NCBI GenBank assembly: GCA_937931645.1
Contig: CALHAR010000001.1
Coordinates: 1-64,000 of the forward strand
Direction of reading: 5' to 3'
From: an uncultured Alphaproteobacteria bacterium
GTDB taxonomy: Bacteria > Pseudomonadota > Alphaproteobacteria > Micavibrionales > Micavibrionaceae
Length of the DNA stretch: 64,000 nt
This document shows, one piece after another, positions 18,388 to 27,881 of the stretch. Made by a program: the position numbers and the translations under genes. Under the pieces are notes generated by a model. The model had not been told where the DNA came from. It did no database searches and saw only the letters and a program-made list of their open reading frames with translations. Within the stretch, counting starts at the first letter, position 1. Every line of letters begins with the position of its first letter.

Positions 18388-21300
18388 ATGATCCAATTTA
18401 AAAAACTAAGACTAAATGGCTTTAAGTCCTTCGTTGATAAGACGGAACTTGAAATCAGTACTGGTTTGACGGGAATTGTAGGGCCAAATGGATGTGGTAA
18501 ATCTAACCTTGTTGAAGCCTTGCGTTGGGTTATGGGTGAGTCTTCATCTAAGCGTATGCGCGGATCAGGCAGCATGGAAGATGTTATCTTCAACGGAACA
18601 GGCACGCGCCCTGCCCGTAACTTTGCTGACGTTTCACTCTTACTTGATAATACAACCCGTACCGCACCTGCCGCTTATAACGCTGATGAAGATATTGAAA
18701 TCACACGTAAGATCGAAAAAAACAAAGGTTCGGTTTATAAAGTAAATGGCAAGACAACCCGCGCCCGTGATGTGCAGATGCTGTTTGCTGATACTGTTAC
18801 TGGGGCAAACTCCCCTGCCTTGGTTTCGCAAGGTCGCGTGACGGCAATGATTAACGCCAAACCACAAGAACGCCGTTTAATCTTAGAAGAATCTGCTGGT
18901 GTTTCTGGATTATATGTTCGCCGCCATGAGGCAGAGCTGCGCCTTCGTGCCGCCGATAAAAACCTGCAACGCGTTGAAGATTTGGTTGGTTCAATGGATG
19001 GTCGTTTAAACGCCCTGAAAAAACAAGCACGCCAAGCCGTTCGTTATAAAGACCTCAGCACAGAAATTCGTGAGCTAGAAACTTCTATCGCCTATCTGGA
19101 ATGGCGCGTCTTAGTTGAAAAAATCAATAAAGCCAAAGCCAAGTTCGGTGAAGCTGAAACTATTGTTGCGGAACATTTGGCAACCGTAACCCAACTTAAT
19201 AAAACACAAAATGTGCAGGCTGAAGAGCTCCCTGGCTTGCGCTTAAAAGAAGCAGAAAGTGCCGCCGCCCTTCAAACACAAAAACTAACCTTGCAACGTA
19301 TTGAAGACCAAGAGCAAGAAATTGAGAACCGCCTTAACGAAGCCAAGCAACAGCTTGAACAAGTCGTCCATGACAAAAGCCATGAGCAAGAAAGCTTAGC
19401 GGAAAACGCCTCAACCTTAGAACGCCTAAAACAAGAAGAAGAAAGACTACAAAACACGTCTTCTTCTGATGAGTCCGTCTTGGCTGAAAAAACTGCAATC
19501 AAAGACCGCCTTGAAAAAGAAGTTGAAGGCTTAGAAGCCGAATATGAAAGCTTTATGGCGACCTTGGCCGAAAGTCGCGCCAGCCGTCAAACTATTGAAC
19601 GCCAAGTCCATAATGACGAAAACCGTTTAAATCAAGCGCAGGACCGTAAAACCAAGCTTGAAAATGACCTTCAAAATGTCCAAGAAAGATTTCAAAGCGA
19701 TAACCAGCACGATGCTTTAAAAGCATCCATTACCGCGTTTGAAGCAGATAACGTTTCAATCAGGTCACAATTACAGGCCGCTGAATCTAACGCCGAACAA
19801 GCAGAAAAAACATTAGAAATCGCGCGGGAAAAACAACAAGAGCTAGAAAAAATTGAATCTAAAATCCTGACAGAAATTAAAACATTAGAAACTGTTTTGG
19901 ATTCCAAAGACAAAACAGAATTCAAACCTGTTCTTAACGATATTGAAACAGAAACAGGGTTTGAGACCGCGCTATCTCGCGCCCTTGGTGATACCTTAAT
20001 GGCATCAACCGACAGTGACGCGCCTATGGTTTGGATTTCTCGTGACTTCGACACATCACAATTCCCGCCGTTACCACAAGGTGCAAAAACGCTTGAACCA
20101 CACGTAAAAGCACCACAGCATTTAAAAGCCGCCTTGACGCTTATCGGGGTTGTTGAAGATAACGAAACTGGTAGAGCCTGCGCGGCGCAATTAAAACCTG
20201 GGCAATCTATTGTTTCACAAGATGGCGCGTACTGGCGTTGGGATGGCTTACACATTAAGGCCAATGCCTCTGACCGTCACGCACTGTTCTTACAACAAAC
20301 AAATCGTTTGAAAGAATTACAAGATCAATTACCTGACGCCCAAAGAAAGGCGGAACAGGCGCAAGAGGTTTTGGAAACTGCACGTTCAGAAAAAACAGAA
20401 AAACAAGATAACTTTGATTCATTACGCGCTGATCTGCGTCAAAAAGAACAAGCCCTCGGTTCTGCGCAGTCTGAATTAAGCGCCTTAATCGAGCAACGCT
20501 CAGGCTTATTTGCAGAAATGGCAAAATGTGAAGAAGCCCTTTCTAATATAAACAAAGATATCGAAGGCCTAACGACCTCTCTGACAGAAAATAAAACCGC
20601 CCTTGAAAATAATGACGCGCAAGCGTTAGAGGATCAAAATGAGCGGGTTGAACAAGTCCGCGCTAAATTAACGAATGTTCGTGATGGTTTGAGTGAAGCC
20701 TTACGTGAGCTTGACCGCGTTCAACAAGAGCAAAGCCGCCGTAAGGCACGCTTACATGGTATCGCCGATGAAAACATTAACTTACAAAATAAAATTATCC
20801 GTTCTCAAGAACGTTTAAAAGAACTAGAAGAACGTGAAGAACAACTCACCGCAAAACGTGATGAACTACAAAGTGCGCCAAAGACAATTAGTGCCGACCG
20901 CGAAGGCCTAATGTCACGCATTAGCGAGCTAGAACAAAAACGTAATGCCGATTCCGACAGACTCAGCGCCGTTGAAAACGAATTAGCAGAAACAAATCGA
21001 GCCTTAAAAGAGGCTGAAAGCACATTGGGTGAGGCTCGTGAAGCCCGCGCCCACTCGCAAGCCACCGCGTCTGCTGGTCAAGAACAGCTTGATGAAATCG
21101 TCGCCAGAATTCGTGAAAAGTTTGATATGGCACCTGAAGCATTAATCGCTGAAACCAAATTACAAATCGCAGAAGATCAAGAAGTCCCTGCGATTGAACC
21201 GCTTAAAGAGAAAAAAGAAAAACTAATCCGCAGTCGTGACCTTATCGGTGCCGTAAACCTACGTGCCGAACAAGAAGCCACAGATCTTGAGAAAGAAGTT

Positions 21301-21873
21301 GGCGGTATGCTTGAAGAACGTAATGACCTCATCCAAGCCATTACAGAATTGCGTGACGGTATTGAAACATTAAATGTCGAAGCGCGTGAACGCTTAACCA
21401 CGGCATTTGACCACGTCAACGCGCATTTCCAACGCCTCTTCGTTCAACTTTATGATGGTGGCAAGGCGCATCTGGCGTTAATTGAGTCTGATGATCCGTT
21501 AGATTCTGGACTTGAAATCTTTGCTCAACCACCAGGAAAATCATTGCAATCTCTTTCCTTGCTATCGGGCGGTGAACAAACACTGGCGTCTATCGCGCTT
21601 ATATTTGCGATGTTCCTCACTAACCCCTCACCAATTTGTGTGCTGGATGAGGTTGACGCCCCCCTTGATGATGCGAACGTTGATCGTGTCTGTGACCTGC
21701 TGGACGATATCGCTGCGCGTGGTGAAACCCGCTTCCTTATCATTACCCATCACCGCCTTACCATGGCACGGATGGACCGCCTCTATGGTGTAACAATGGC
21801 CGAACGCGGTGTCTCACAACTTGTCTCCGTTGACCTCAACGACCAAATGGACTTCCTCGAAGCGGCGGAATAA
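18388..21873 (+). CDS. smc: Chromosome segregation protein SMC
   Basis: An 1161-aa condensin ATPase that compacts and segregates the chromosome. Walker A is GIVGPNGCGKSN near residue 31. Long coiled coils flank a hinge at about 510-660. The signature LLSGGEQT and Walker B ICVLDEVDAPLDD are near the C-terminus. The length is normal. It is preceded by the DsbA-like gene and its stop overlaps the next ATG by one base. Confidence 0.97.
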   Translation: MIQFKKLRLNGFKSFVDKTELEISTGLTGIVGPNGCGKSNLVEALRWVMGESSSKRMRGSGSMEDVIFNGTGTRPARNFADVSLLLDNTTRTAPAAYNADEDIEITRKIEKNKGSVYKVNGKTTRARDVQMLFADTVTGANSPALVSQGRVTAMINAKPQERRLILEESAGVSGLYVRRHEAELRLRAADKNLQRVEDLVGSMDGRLNALKKQARQAVRYKDLSTEIRELETSIAYLEWRVLVEKINKAKAKFGEAETIVAEHLATVTQLNKTQNVQAEELPGLRLKEAESAAALQTQKLTLQRIEDQEQEIENRLNEAKQQLEQVVHDKSHEQESLAENASTLERLKQEEERLQNTSSSDESVLAEKTAIKDRLEKEVEGLEAEYESFMATLAESRASRQTIERQVHNDENRLNQAQDRKTKLENDLQNVQERFQSDNQHDALKASITAFEADNVSIRSQLQAAESNAEQAEKTLEIAREKQQELEKIESKILTEIKTLETVLDSKDKTEFKPVLNDIETETGFETALSRALGDTLMASTDSDAPMVWISRDFDTSQFPPLPQGAKTLEPHVKAPQHLKAALTLIGVVEDNETGRACAAQLKPGQSIVSQDGAYWRWDGLHIKANASDRHALFLQQTNRLKELQDQLPDAQRKAEQAQEVLETARSEKTEKQDNFDSLRADLRQKEQALGSAQSELSALIEQRSGLFAEMAKCEEALSNINKDIEGLTTSLTENKTALENNDAQALEDQNERVEQVRAKLTNVRDGLSEALRELDRVQQEQSRRKARLHGIADENINLQNKIIRSQERLKELEEREEQLTAKRDELQSAPKTISADREGLMSRISELEQKRNADSDRLSAVENELAETNRALKEAESTLGEAREARAHSQATASAGQEQLDEIVARIREKFDMAPEALIAETKLQIAEDQEVPAIEPLKEKKEKLIRSRDLIGAVNLRAEQEATDLEKEVGGMLEERNDLIQAITELRDGIETLNVEARERLTTAFDHVNAHFQRLFVQLYDGGKAHLALIESDDPLDSGLEIFAQPPGKSLQSLSLLSGGEQTLASIALIFAMFLTNPSPICVLDEVDAPLDDANVDRVCDLLDDIAARGETRFLIITHHRLTMARMDRLYGVTMAERGVSQLVSVDLNDQMDFLEAAE

Positions 21874-22478
21874 TGACCCCTCTTTACTTCAATTTATTCT
21901 TGGCTGGGTATTTAATGCTCTTAACACCTGGCCCTATTTTTGTTGCCAACCTTTCTTTGATATCGCGTGAAGGACGTTTAAAGGGGTTTCAGTTAATGTC
22001 TGGTGCATTGATTGGAGACATGCTCTGGTTAGCCTTAACTTTTTTATCTTTAATTGAATCAGATCTTTTACCCCCCATACTTTTTAAGGGATTAGCTGTT
22101 GTTTGCGGGTTATATATTATGCATTTAGGCTATAAAGTTTACAAAGCGGCGAACCTTAAAAATGAAGCAAGAATCTTTAAAAAACCTTTTGTAGACGGTC
22201 TTTTGTTAGGCATATTACACCCTAAAAGCTACCCTGCTTTTCTTGCTATTTTCTCAGCTCTTATTTTTAAGCATATTGATAGCCTTACTTGGGCAGACTT
22301 CCCTGCTATGTTTCTTTTTGGAACACTTGGATTCATTGCTTCATACGGCACAACATTATTTTTTGCCGGATTTAAACCTGTAAAGGACTTTTATAACAAT
22401 AATTTCAAATACTTATCTTATTTCTTTGCCTTTATCTTTATATATTTTGGCGTGAGTCTGATTATAGGAATTTTATAA
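21873..22478 (+). CDS. LysE/RhtB-family amino-acid exporter
   Basis: A 201-aa inner-membrane protein with about six hydrophobic segments. The N-terminal LMLLTPGPIFVANLSLISREG matches the conserved TPGP region of LysE/RhtB exporters, and GILHPKSYPAFLAIFSALI fits the central motif. The exported compound is unknown. Its start overlaps the smc stop by one base (TAATG) and it ends 2 bp before atpI. Confidence 0.8.
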   Translation: MTPLYFNLFLAGYLMLLTPGPIFVANLSLISREGRLKGFQLMSGALIGDMLWLALTFLSLIESDLLPPILFKGLAVVCGLYIMHLGYKVYKAANLKNEARIFKKPFVDGLLLGILHPKSYPAFLAIFSALIFKHIDSLTWADFPAMFLFGTLGFIASYGTTLFFAGFKPVKDFYNNNFKYLSYFFAFIFIYFGVSLIIGIL

Positions 22479-22480
22479 AC

Positions 22481-22849
22481 ATGCCAATTACCCCTGATGA
22501 TGACCCTAAATTACAAAAGCTGGATTCTGAGTTAAAAGCAGCACGTCAAGAGTTTGAAGAAGATTACAATCCTAAGTCCAATCCTGCTGATGAAAATATT
22601 GGTGTTGGCGCCCGTGCGGGGGTTGAGCTGGTTGGGTCGGTTATCGGTGGCGCCCTCATTGGTTATGGAATAGACCATGTGTTTGAGACCTCTCCTGCCT
22701 TCTTCTTAACCTTCATTTTATTGGGGGTTATTACTGGTTTTTACAATATTTATAAAATAACTATGAATGTAGGCACTTCTGTGGGGTTTAAGGGCTTGAA
22801 ATCAACGTCAAAAGACGCTAAACAAACTCCAAATAAGGACGAATCTTAA
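22481..22849 (+). CDS. atpI: ATP synthase accessory protein AtpI/AtpZ-like
   Basis: A 122-aa protein with a charged N-terminus and two transmembrane segments (about 45-65 and 72-92), including VGARAGVELVGSVIGGALIGYG. This is the alphaproteobacterial AtpI pattern, thought to assist c-ring assembly or ion supply. It stands first in the Fo gene cluster, as usual. Confidence 0.85.
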   Translation: MPITPDDDPKLQKLDSELKAARQEFEEDYNPKSNPADENIGVGARAGVELVGSVIGGALIGYGIDHVFETSPAFFLTFILLGVITGFYNIYKITMNVGTSVGFKGLKSTSKDAKQTPNKDES

Positions 22850-22885
22850 ATCGTCTACAGGTGATGACTTAGTAAAGGAATAATA

Positions 22886-23632
22886 GTGGCGAACCCTATT
22901 AAGCAATTTGAAATATACTCCCTTGTCGATATGAACATCGGTAACGTCGATGTTTCCTACACAAACTCCTCTTTATGGATGAGTATCGCCGTTATTGTCT
23001 CTATCGCTCTGTTCACAATCTCAATGCGCCGTAAAGCCTTAGTCCCTGGCCGTATGCAGGCCTTTGCAGAACTGACCTATGAGTTAGTCGCCAATACAAT
23101 CCGCGAGAATATCGGCACCAAAGGTCGCCAATACTTCCCGCTTGTCTTTACCTTGTTTATGGTGGTTTTGTTGGGGAATATGTTAGGTATGATCCCTTAC
23201 TCATTCACCTTTACATCTCATATCATTGTGACTGCGGCTTTGGCCTTTTTGGTCTTTTTCACTGTTTTAATTATGGGCTTCATTAAACATGGCTTTCACT
23301 TCTTTAGCCTATTTCTACCGCCTGGTGTGCCGTGGTGGTTGACCCCCCTTATACTCCCTATTGAAATAATGTCATTTCTGTCACGTCCCATCACATTATC
23401 TGTACGATTATTCGCCAATATGATTGCAGGCCATATCATGCTGAAAGTTTTTGCCGGGTTTAGTACAGGTATGATGGCCATCGGAACAATAGGCCTATTA
23501 CCGGGACTGTTACCAATGGTATTCAATTCAATAATGATTGGTTTTGAATTTTTAATTGCTTTCTTACAAGCCTATGTTTTTGCAGTGTTAAGTTGCATTT
23601 ACTTAAAAGACAGCGTAGAAATTGACCATTAA
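22886..23632 (+). CDS. atpB: ATP synthase Fo subunit a
   Basis: A 248-aa membrane subunit forming the proton half-channels. The essential arginine is in ITLSVRLFANMIAGHIMLK. Five to six transmembrane segments are present. The start is GTG with AAAGGA at 22874-22879; it gives MANPIKQFEI, typical of alphaproteobacterial subunit a. Confidence 0.96.
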   Translation: MANPIKQFEIYSLVDMNIGNVDVSYTNSSLWMSIAVIVSIALFTISMRRKALVPGRMQAFAELTYELVANTIRENIGTKGRQYFPLVFTLFMVVLLGNMLGMIPYSFTFTSHIIVTAALAFLVFFTVLIMGFIKHGFHFFSLFLPPGVPWWLTPLILPIEIMSFLSRPITLSVRLFANMIAGHIMLKVFAGFSTGMMAIGTIGLLPGLLPMVFNSIMIGFEFLIAFLQAYVFAVLSCIYLKDSVEIDH

Positions 23633-23682
23633 AAAAAGATTTTAAACTATTAACTTTAAAACCATTAGAAAAGGAAAAAAAA

Positions 23683-23910
23683 ATGGAAATAGAAGCCGTA
23701 AGATTATTAGCAGGAGCCCTAGCCTTATTACCACTATTTGGTATTGGTTTAGCTTTGGGTAATATCTTCTCATCATACAACGAAGCCGTTGGCCGTAACC
23801 CTAATGCAGCAGAAATCTTGGATAAAAAATACTTCCTTGCTTTCGCATTAACAGAAGCTTTGGCTATTTTCTGTCTTTTGATCGCTCTATACCTCGTTTT
23901 CGTAGGTTAA
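23683..23910 (+). CDS. atpE: ATP synthase Fo subunit c
   Basis: A 75-aa proteolipid of two transmembrane helices joined by the polar loop GRNPNA. The ion-binding carboxylate is the glutamate in ALTEALAIF, and no sodium-type signature was noticed, so proton coupling is likely. AAAAGGA precedes the ATG. Confidence 0.97.
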   Translation: MEIEAVRLLAGALALLPLFGIGLALGNIFSSYNEAVGRNPNAAEILDKKYFLAFALTEALAIFCLLIALYLVFVG

Positions 23911-23936
23911 GTTTTAAAGGGCTGAGTTTCAAAAGA

Positions 23937-24647
23937 ATGAAAAAACTTGCTACCATTTTTGTAAGTGCCTATGTAATCGCAGTTTCTGCTGCCCCTTCTT
24001 TAAGTTGGGCGGCAGACGATGCTATACATGGTGATGAAACAACCGATCATATCGTGGATGAACACGCCCTAACAGGCGATCATACATTGGATAACGCTGC
24101 TCAGGCTGTTGAGCATGCCGAGTCCAAAGGGGGTCTTCCACAATTTGATCCTGAATGGTTTGCTTCGCAAGTCTTTTGGCTCGTTATTTTCTTTGGGTTT
24201 CTTTATTTCTTTTTTGCGAAAAAGACATTACCTGACATTTCTGGTGTTATTGAAAACCGTAAAAACCACATCGCTTCTGACTTAGAAACTGCTGAAAAAC
24301 TAACGGCGCAGGCTGATAATGTTCATGACAGCTATCAAGCAGGCTTAAACAAAGCACAAAGCGATGCGGCAGCGGCTATCCAAGATGTAGAAAACAAAGC
24401 AAAAGCAAAAGCCGAAAAAACTCTTAATGACCTTCGTTTGAAATCAGAAAAAGAATTACAAGAAACTGAAGAACGTATAGAAGCCTCTAAAATTGCCGCG
24501 ATGGGTGATATGAACCAAATATGTGTTGATGCCGCCGCGCAAGCCGTACAAAAGATTATTGGGTTAAAACTTGAAAAAGATAAAATCCAGACTGTTGTAG
24601 AAAATATAAACGGTGATACGCCACCCAGTAAAACAAAGGCCGCATAA
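23937..24647 (+). CDS. ATP synthase Fo subunit b'
   Basis: A 236-aa peripheral-stalk subunit. After a signal-like N-terminal segment (1-25) and a His/Asp-rich region comes the membrane anchor around WFASQVFWLVIFFGFLYFFF, then a long coiled coil. Having separate b' and b genes is characteristic of alphaproteobacteria. The stop overlaps the next start by one base. Confidence 0.9.
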   Translation: MKKLATIFVSAYVIAVSAAPSLSWAADDAIHGDETTDHIVDEHALTGDHTLDNAAQAVEHAESKGGLPQFDPEWFASQVFWLVIFFGFLYFFFAKKTLPDISGVIENRKNHIASDLETAEKLTAQADNVHDSYQAGLNKAQSDAAAAIQDVENKAKAKAEKTLNDLRLKSEKELQETEERIEASKIAAMGDMNQICVDAAAQAVQKIIGLKLEKDKIQTVVENINGDTPPSKTKAA

Positions 24648-25141
24648 TGTTAGATTTACTTGCACATGATACTGGTATTTGGGTTGCTGTTTCTTTTGTG
24701 GTGTTTGTCGTTGTTGCCTATAAGCTTGGCCGTAAGTCAATCTTGGGGGTTTTAGACGCTCATATTAACGATGTTAAAAGTGAGATTGAAACCGCAGAGC
24801 GTCTACGTGTTGAGGCGCAAGAGCTATTAGCACAATATCAACGCAAACAACGTGATGCCGAAAAAGAAGCCAGTGAGATTATATCTCGCGCTCAATCTCA
24901 GGCAGAACAGCTTGCTAAGACATCAGAAGCCGAGCTTGAAGAAACAATGAAGAGGCGCGAAACTCAGCTCACTGAACGCTTAAAACGTTTAGAGGAAAAC
25001 GCTATTTCCGAAATAAAAAACCACGCGGCAGATATCACAGTTGCCGCGACGACTGAAATTATGATTCAAACATTGGATGCGAAAAGCAACGCAGACCTAA
25101 ACGAGAAAACAATTTCAGCGCTCCCTCAAAATTTAAATTAA
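24647..25141 (+). CDS. atpF: ATP synthase Fo subunit b
   Basis: A 164-aa stalk subunit with one N-terminal transmembrane helix (about 9-28, GIWVAVSFVVFVVVAYKLG) and a long charged coiled coil that binds F1. It is the last Fo gene; the F1 genes (atpHAGDC) are not in this window, as is common in alphaproteobacteria. Confidence 0.93.
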   Translation: MLDLLAHDTGIWVAVSFVVFVVVAYKLGRKSILGVLDAHINDVKSEIETAERLRVEAQELLAQYQRKQRDAEKEASEIISRAQSQAEQLAKTSEAELEETMKRRETQLTERLKRLEENAISEIKNHAADITVAATTEIMIQTLDAKSNADLNEKTISALPQNLN

Positions 25142-25201
25142 CAAAGTCATATAATCCCCTTACACTTACTATTACTTTTTTAGGGAGATTAGAGGGGCAA
25201 A

Positions 25202-26497
25202 ATGACAAAGCAAAGCAACACGCCGCAACAGACCCCCGATATTTCTTCAAATATTATCATCAGTGATATCGGCTGTCAGGCAAAAGAAGCAAGCGCGATT
25301 ATTGCCCAAACCCCTATAGATGTTCTACATAACACCCTCAATGATATTGCTGGGGCTTTGCTGGAACAAGCAGATATCCTGATTAATATTAATCAAAAAG
25401 ATATTCAAGGCGCAAAAGCTAAAGGCCTCGCCCCTGCCCTGATTGATCGTTTGACATTAAATAAAGACCGCATCGCCGCCATGTCTGATGGCGTTAAAAC
25501 TATTATTACTTTGGATGATCCTGTCGGCACTTTATTAGAGACAACAACACGCCCTAATGGTTTGGTTATTGATAAAGTTTCCGTCCCCATTGGTGTGCTG
25601 GGTATGATTTATGAATCCCGCCCTAACGTTACGATTGATGCGGCGGCGCTTTGCCTTAAATCGCGTAATGCGGTTATCTTGCGCGGTGGATCAGAAAGTT
25701 TTCATACCTCGCGTGCGCTTCATGCCCTTATCCAAGATTGCTTAAAAATAAACAACCTGCCCGAAGCCACCGTTTCTATGTTGCCTTCCACAGACCGTGC
25801 CCTTGTTGGCGCAATGCTGCAAGCCAACAATTATATTGACGTTATGATTCCACGGGGAGGTAAAGGTTTAACAGGGCGCGTTATGGACGAAGCAAAAATG
25901 CCTGTCTTTGCCCACCTCGACGGTAACTGCCATATCTATGTTCATGACAGTGCTAAACAAGAGCTTGCCATCAACGTCATTAAAAACGCGAAGCTACGCC
26001 GAACAGGTATTTGCGGCGCGGCAGAATCTTTATTATTTGATGAAACGCTAGATAAAAATATGGTCACGGCAATATTACAAACCCTCCTTGATGAAGGGTG
26101 CGCTGTTGTTGGTGATGCCGCCATTCAAAAACTAGATGAGCGTATTACCGAAGCCTCCAACGATGATTGGTCAGCCGAGTACTTAACAAATAAAATAAGC
26201 GCAAAGTTTGTTAAAAATATTGATACCGCCATTCAGCATATTAATAAATTTGGCTCCCACCATACTGACGCTATTTTATCTGAAGATGATACCGCGACAA
26301 TGGCTTTTCAAAACCAAGTCGATAGCGCCATTGTCATGCACAACACCTCAACACAATTTGCCGATGGTGGAGAATTTGGTATGGGCGCAGAAATTGGCAT
26401 CGGCACAGGCAAGCTTCATGCGCGTGGCCCTGTTGGTTTAAAGCAACTCACAACTTTTAAATATTTGGTCAAAGGGTCTGGCCAAACGAGGGCTTAA
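25202..26497 (+). CDS. proA: Gamma-glutamyl phosphate reductase
   Basis: A 431-aa NADPH-dependent reductase for the second step of proline synthesis. The catalytic cysteine is in RRTGICGAAES; other family segments are IYESRPNVTIDAAALCLKS and AEIGIGTGKLHARGPVGL. AGAGGGGCAAA precedes the ATG. nadD starts 7 bp after the stop. proB is 20 kb upstream, separated by unrelated genes. Confidence 0.96.
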   Translation: MTKQSNTPQQTPDISSNIIISDIGCQAKEASAIIAQTPIDVLHNTLNDIAGALLEQADILININQKDIQGAKAKGLAPALIDRLTLNKDRIAAMSDGVKTIITLDDPVGTLLETTTRPNGLVIDKVSVPIGVLGMIYESRPNVTIDAAALCLKSRNAVILRGGSESFHTSRALHALIQDCLKINNLPEATVSMLPSTDRALVGAMLQANNYIDVMIPRGGKGLTGRVMDEAKMPVFAHLDGNCHIYVHDSAKQELAINVIKNAKLRRTGICGAAESLLFDETLDKNMVTAILQTLLDEGCAVVGDAAIQKLDERITEASNDDWSAEYLTNKISAKFVKNIDTAIQHINKFGSHHTDAILSEDDTATMAFQNQVDSAIVMHNTSTQFADGGEFGMGAEIGIGTGKLHARGPVGLKQLTTFKYLVKGSGQTRA

Positions 26498-26504
26498 ATT
26501 TAAA

Positions 26505-27146
26505 ATGAAACGCCCTCCTTCCAAATTAACACCCCCCACCTTAAAAGACGCCCATCGTTGGCGCGGTTTGCGTGTTGGCTTATTTGGTGGGTCTTTCAAC
26601 CCTCCCCATGCGGGGCATATTCATGTGGCACGCTTGGCAAAAATAAAGTTTGGGCTTGATTTCGTTTGGTGGATTGTAACACCGCAAAACCCCTTAAAAA
26701 GCACAAACCAAACACGACCCTATGAGGAACGTTACGCCAATGTTGAAAAAATGTTAGCCAGTTACCCTAAACAGCTCCCCACTCATTTAGAACTTGAGTT
26801 AGGCTCAAATTATACCTACGAAACCGTTTCCGCTCTAAAAGATGTTTTCCCTCAAACCGACTTCATTTGGGTCTGCGGTATGGATAACGCGCATATTTTT
26901 CACAAATGGGATCGATGGCAAGACATCATAAAAACCATGCCTGTGTCTTTTATCGCCCGCCCGCCTGCGACAGATTTGGTTAAATCATGCCCCTTACGCA
27001 TGACAACCAATATCACCCATAAATTCGATACGCTGGGTCATAAAACAAACTTAAAAGAGCCTGCAATATACTGGCTTTCTTCAAATAAAATGCTTGATAT
27101 ATCCTCAACCGATATTAGAAAAAACCATATAAAAACAAAGGTTTAG
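26505..27146 (+). CDS. nadD: Nicotinate-nucleotide adenylyltransferase
   Basis: A 213-aa enzyme that adenylates nicotinate mononucleotide in NAD synthesis. The nucleotidyltransferase motif is GLFGGSFNPPHAGH and the second site is DISSTDIRKN. The short basic N-terminal extension of about 20 residues is common in alphaproteobacteria. It belongs to the proA-nadD-rsfS-rlmH order. Confidence 0.95.
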   Translation: MKRPPSKLTPPTLKDAHRWRGLRVGLFGGSFNPPHAGHIHVARLAKIKFGLDFVWWIVTPQNPLKSTNQTRPYEERYANVEKMLASYPKQLPTHLELELGSNYTYETVSALKDVFPQTDFIWVCGMDNAHIFHKWDRWQDIIKTMPVSFIARPPATDLVKSCPLRMTTNITHKFDTLGHKTNLKEPAIYWLSSNKMLDISSTDIRKNHIKTKV

Positions 27147-27167
27147 CTTATTTGTCGCGGGTATTTA

Positions 27168-27196
27168 TTGTTGATTAAGAGAATTCAGTGTATACT
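27168..27196 (+). promoter_or_regulatory. Promoter of a short leader transcript upstream of rsfS
   Basis: TTGTTG (27168-27173) and TATACT (27191-27196) are spaced by 17 bp. The predicted start is near 27203, ahead of a tiny reading frame and a terminator, giving an RNA of about 140 nt. Confidence 0.55.
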
Positions 27197-27230
27197 GGAT
27201 ATAGTTAAACATTTTTGAAAAAGGATACAC

Positions 27231-27260
27231 ATGATAGAAAGAGAGGGTAATTGGTTCTAA
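27231..27260 (+). CDS. Candidate 9-codon leader peptide
   Basis: The frame encodes MIEREGNWF and stops with TAA. AAAAAGGA ends 5 nt before the ATG, a good ribosome-binding site. It sits between a promoter and a terminator in the 260-bp nadD-rsfS spacer. It may be a regulatory leader peptide, a very small protein, or chance. No run of codons for one amino acid is present, which argues against classical amino-acid attenuation. Confidence 0.4.
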   Translation: MIEREGNWF

Positions 27261-27311
27261 AAACTAATATTTCATTTACCTATAATTTTTCAAATGCTGT
27301 TGACAGTACGT

Positions 27312-27342
27312 AAGCTGGCCTATTAAAGAGGTCGGCTTTTTT
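27312..27342 (+). terminator. Rho-independent terminator in the rsfS leader
   Basis: AGCTGGCC (27313-27320) pairs with GGTCGGCT (27330-27337) through eight pairs including two G-U, around a 9-nt loop, followed by TTTTTT. It separates the leader transcript, and nadD, from rsfS. Confidence 0.7.
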
Positions 27343-27350
27343 GTTATAAT
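27342..27350 (+). promoter_or_regulatory. Extended -10 promoter of rsfS
   Basis: TGTTATAAT has the extended -10 form (TGn then TATAAT at 27345-27350), starting within the last T of the terminator. It would give a leader of about 50 nt before rsfS. No matching -35 was seen. Confidence 0.45.
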
Positions 27351-27405
27351 TTTCTCAAGCTATGCTTAACTATATTATGTTGAAACAAGAAAAGGAGATA
27401 CACAC

Positions 27406-27795
27406 ATTTTAACCAGTGACCACAAAGGACCGTTAGATCTGTCCACTTTTAAAAGCTTTGTCACACAATCATTAGACGATGATAAAGCCTTAGATATTGA
27501 AGCTATTGATATAGGTACGCAATCTGCCATCGCCGATTATATTATCGTTGCTTCAGGAACCTCATCCACCCACGTCAAAGCTATTGCCGAAAAATTAAAA
27601 AACCGTCTTTCGGGTCGTGGTATCAAGAACGTCCGTATAGAAGGCTCTGCTCAGGGAGACTGGGTTGTCGTCGATGCTGGTGACATCATTGTCCACCTGT
27701 TTAGGCCAGAAGTACGCGAGTTCTATAATATAGAAAAAATGTGGAGTATGGGCGTACCATCCTCAAACACTCAAGACGGCCTACACATAGCATAA
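27406..27795 (+). CDS. rsfS: Ribosome silencing factor RsfS, apparent ATT start
   Basis: A 129-aa factor that binds L14 and blocks subunit joining. The family core is clear: IADYIIVASGTSSTHVKAIA, then EGSAQGDWVVVDAGDIIVHLF and YNIEKMW. The frame is closed upstream by TAA at 27367 and has no ATG, GTG or TTG before the conserved region. ATT at 27406 has AAAGGAG (27391-27397) 8 nt upstream and gives a normal N-terminus. ATT initiation is known for infC and pcnB of Escherichia coli. A CTG at 27436 is a weaker alternative. rlmH follows. Confidence 0.85.
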   Translation: MLTSDHKGPLDLSTFKSFVTQSLDDDKALDIEAIDIGTQSAIADYIIVASGTSSTHVKAIAEKLKNRLSGRGIKNVRIEGSAQGDWVVVDAGDIIVHLFRPEVREFYNIEKMWSMGVPSSNTQDGLHIA

Positions 27796-27856
27796 TAAGT
27801 AATTGCTATTATTGGCTTATAGCTTAGGCTTTTCGCCGAAAACCACTTTATTTTTA

Positions 27857-27873
27857 TGCCTGAATCAGGCATC
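27857..27873 (+). promoter_or_regulatory. Perfect hairpin next to the rlmH start
   Basis: ATGCCTGA-A-TCAGGCAT is a perfect inverted repeat ending 8 nt before the rlmH ATG. It could influence ribosome access or be a short palindromic repeat. There is no T-run. Confidence 0.45.
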
Positions 27874-27881
27874 CATAAAGG

